A DNA stretch of 64,000 nt, taken from assembly GCA_949318235.1 (NCBI GenBank), contig OX439127.1, forward strand, positions 6,589,534-6,653,533. The letters are read 5' to 3'. The notes under the pieces were generated by a model. It was not told the origin of the DNA, did no database searches, and was given only the letters and a program-made list of their open reading frames with translations. The position numbers and the translations under genes were made by a program. Below, piece after piece: positions 63,397 through 64,000 of this stretch. Within the stretch, counting starts at the first letter, position 1. Every line of letters begins with the position of its first letter. Source of the stretch: Ecdyonurus torrentis. Taxonomy: Eukaryota; Arthropoda; Insecta; Ephemeroptera; Heptageniidae.

Positions 63397-63434
63397 GCTA
63401 AATATTGACGTTATTACTCAATAACATGTTCCGC

Positions 63435-63600
63435 ATAGGAAATAATAATAATAATTAAAGGTTTTATTGAGCAAATAAATACAATTCAATTATTATATCA
63501 TAGTCTAAGGAGGTTGCTCAACGGAAGATCAAAACAGGCAAAGCTCATACAAAATTTTATATCCAAATAAACAAAGTAAAAATAAGTAACATAATGTAGA
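63435..63600 (-). mobile_element. LINE-like 3' tail remnant
   Basis: The minus strand shows GAGCTTTGCCTGTTTTGAT, then TGCTCAATAAAACC and (ATT)n. It is related to 1405-1600. Confidence 0.45.
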
Positions 63601-63603
63601 CAT

Positions 63604-63655
<52 letters not shown>

Positions 63656-64000
63656 TAAAAGGGAATACATTTATATAGATTACACATTTTGCTAATATAA
63701 ATATACCATATGTAATATTTTTGAGAGCATTGATGTTGTTAAATGCTTAAATTAGTGTATATCAAGTATGTGTGAAAAAATACTAATAACAAAATATTAA
63801 CCAAAGTCTCAAAGAAAATAGCCAAAAACTAAGTTTGTTCTAAGTTGAGTAATGTTATTCATTACTCCAGTACGGCGTATGTACGTATATCAATTGTTTG
63901 TTACGTGAAGTAACATGATAATATCACAATAATTGTGGCACCATTCAATAAAATGTGAATGCAAATAATGATACCCACAACTTATTGTTATAATATAATA

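Noticed and set aside
63022..63408. 128-residue frame of repeated FIHS
   Set aside because: Translation of the (ATTC)n array. A 4-nt repeat without stops reads through in every frame.

Overview
This is AT-rich eukaryotic DNA, almost certainly from an insect. The only host gene family I recognise is the insect-specific odorant receptor family (7tm_6), present as two near-identical spliced genes on the minus strand. The rest is transposable elements, foldback MITEs and long microsatellites, mainly (CT)n/(GA)n. An ant or wasp would fit tandem odorant-receptor copies in such AT-rich sequence, but nothing here proves the order. There are no bacterial features, rRNA genes or CRISPR arrays.

Layout. 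A segmental duplication dominates: copy A (about 1-18240) and copy B (about 27921-60245), separated by about 9.7 kb of copy-free sequence (18241-27920). Each copy carries one five-exon odorant receptor gene with intact splice sites and reading frames: A at 6034-10507, B at 30421-45796. The predicted proteins are 377 aa and about 96% identical. By eye, 15 of the 18 coding differences are amino-acid changing. Because the copies align, many insertions can be read as filled versus empty sites: a 3.7-kb TA-flanked element, a 463-bp TG...CA element and a 142-bp MITE in A; an 11.5-kb retroelement, a 652-bp hAT-like element and a 4.4-kb composite block in B.

The most notable object is the 11,488-bp Ty3/gypsy-type endogenous retrovirus at 31549-43036 (minus strand). 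It sits in intron 3 of receptor gene B in the same orientation as that gene. Its two 404-bp LTRs look identical, it has a 4-bp target duplication, and all its long frames are open, so it is young. It encodes Gag with a CCHC knuckle, then Pol (protease, RT, RNase H, integrase) reached through a textbook -1 slippery heptamer. Unusually, it then has TWO tandem, paralogous but strongly diverged envelope-like genes. The first keeps a furin-type site followed by a fusion-peptide-like stretch, as in baculovirus-F/errantivirus envelopes. The second keeps the C-terminal ectodomain core and a membrane anchor but has no recognisable fusion peptide. On the sense strand, poly(A) plus (TA)n tracts sit in each gap between these genes, and a short open exon with a good splice acceptor lies downstream of the second envelope.

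The remaining sequence (18-28 kb, 46-64 kb) holds no convincing genes. It contains hAT-like elements with 8-bp target duplications, several long palindromic MITEs, tRNA-derived SINE-like pieces, 3' tails of LINE-like elements, and microsatellites that have expanded inside particular repeat families. A striking shared property is the octamer TGACGTCA, present about 17 times, mostly inside MITEs.
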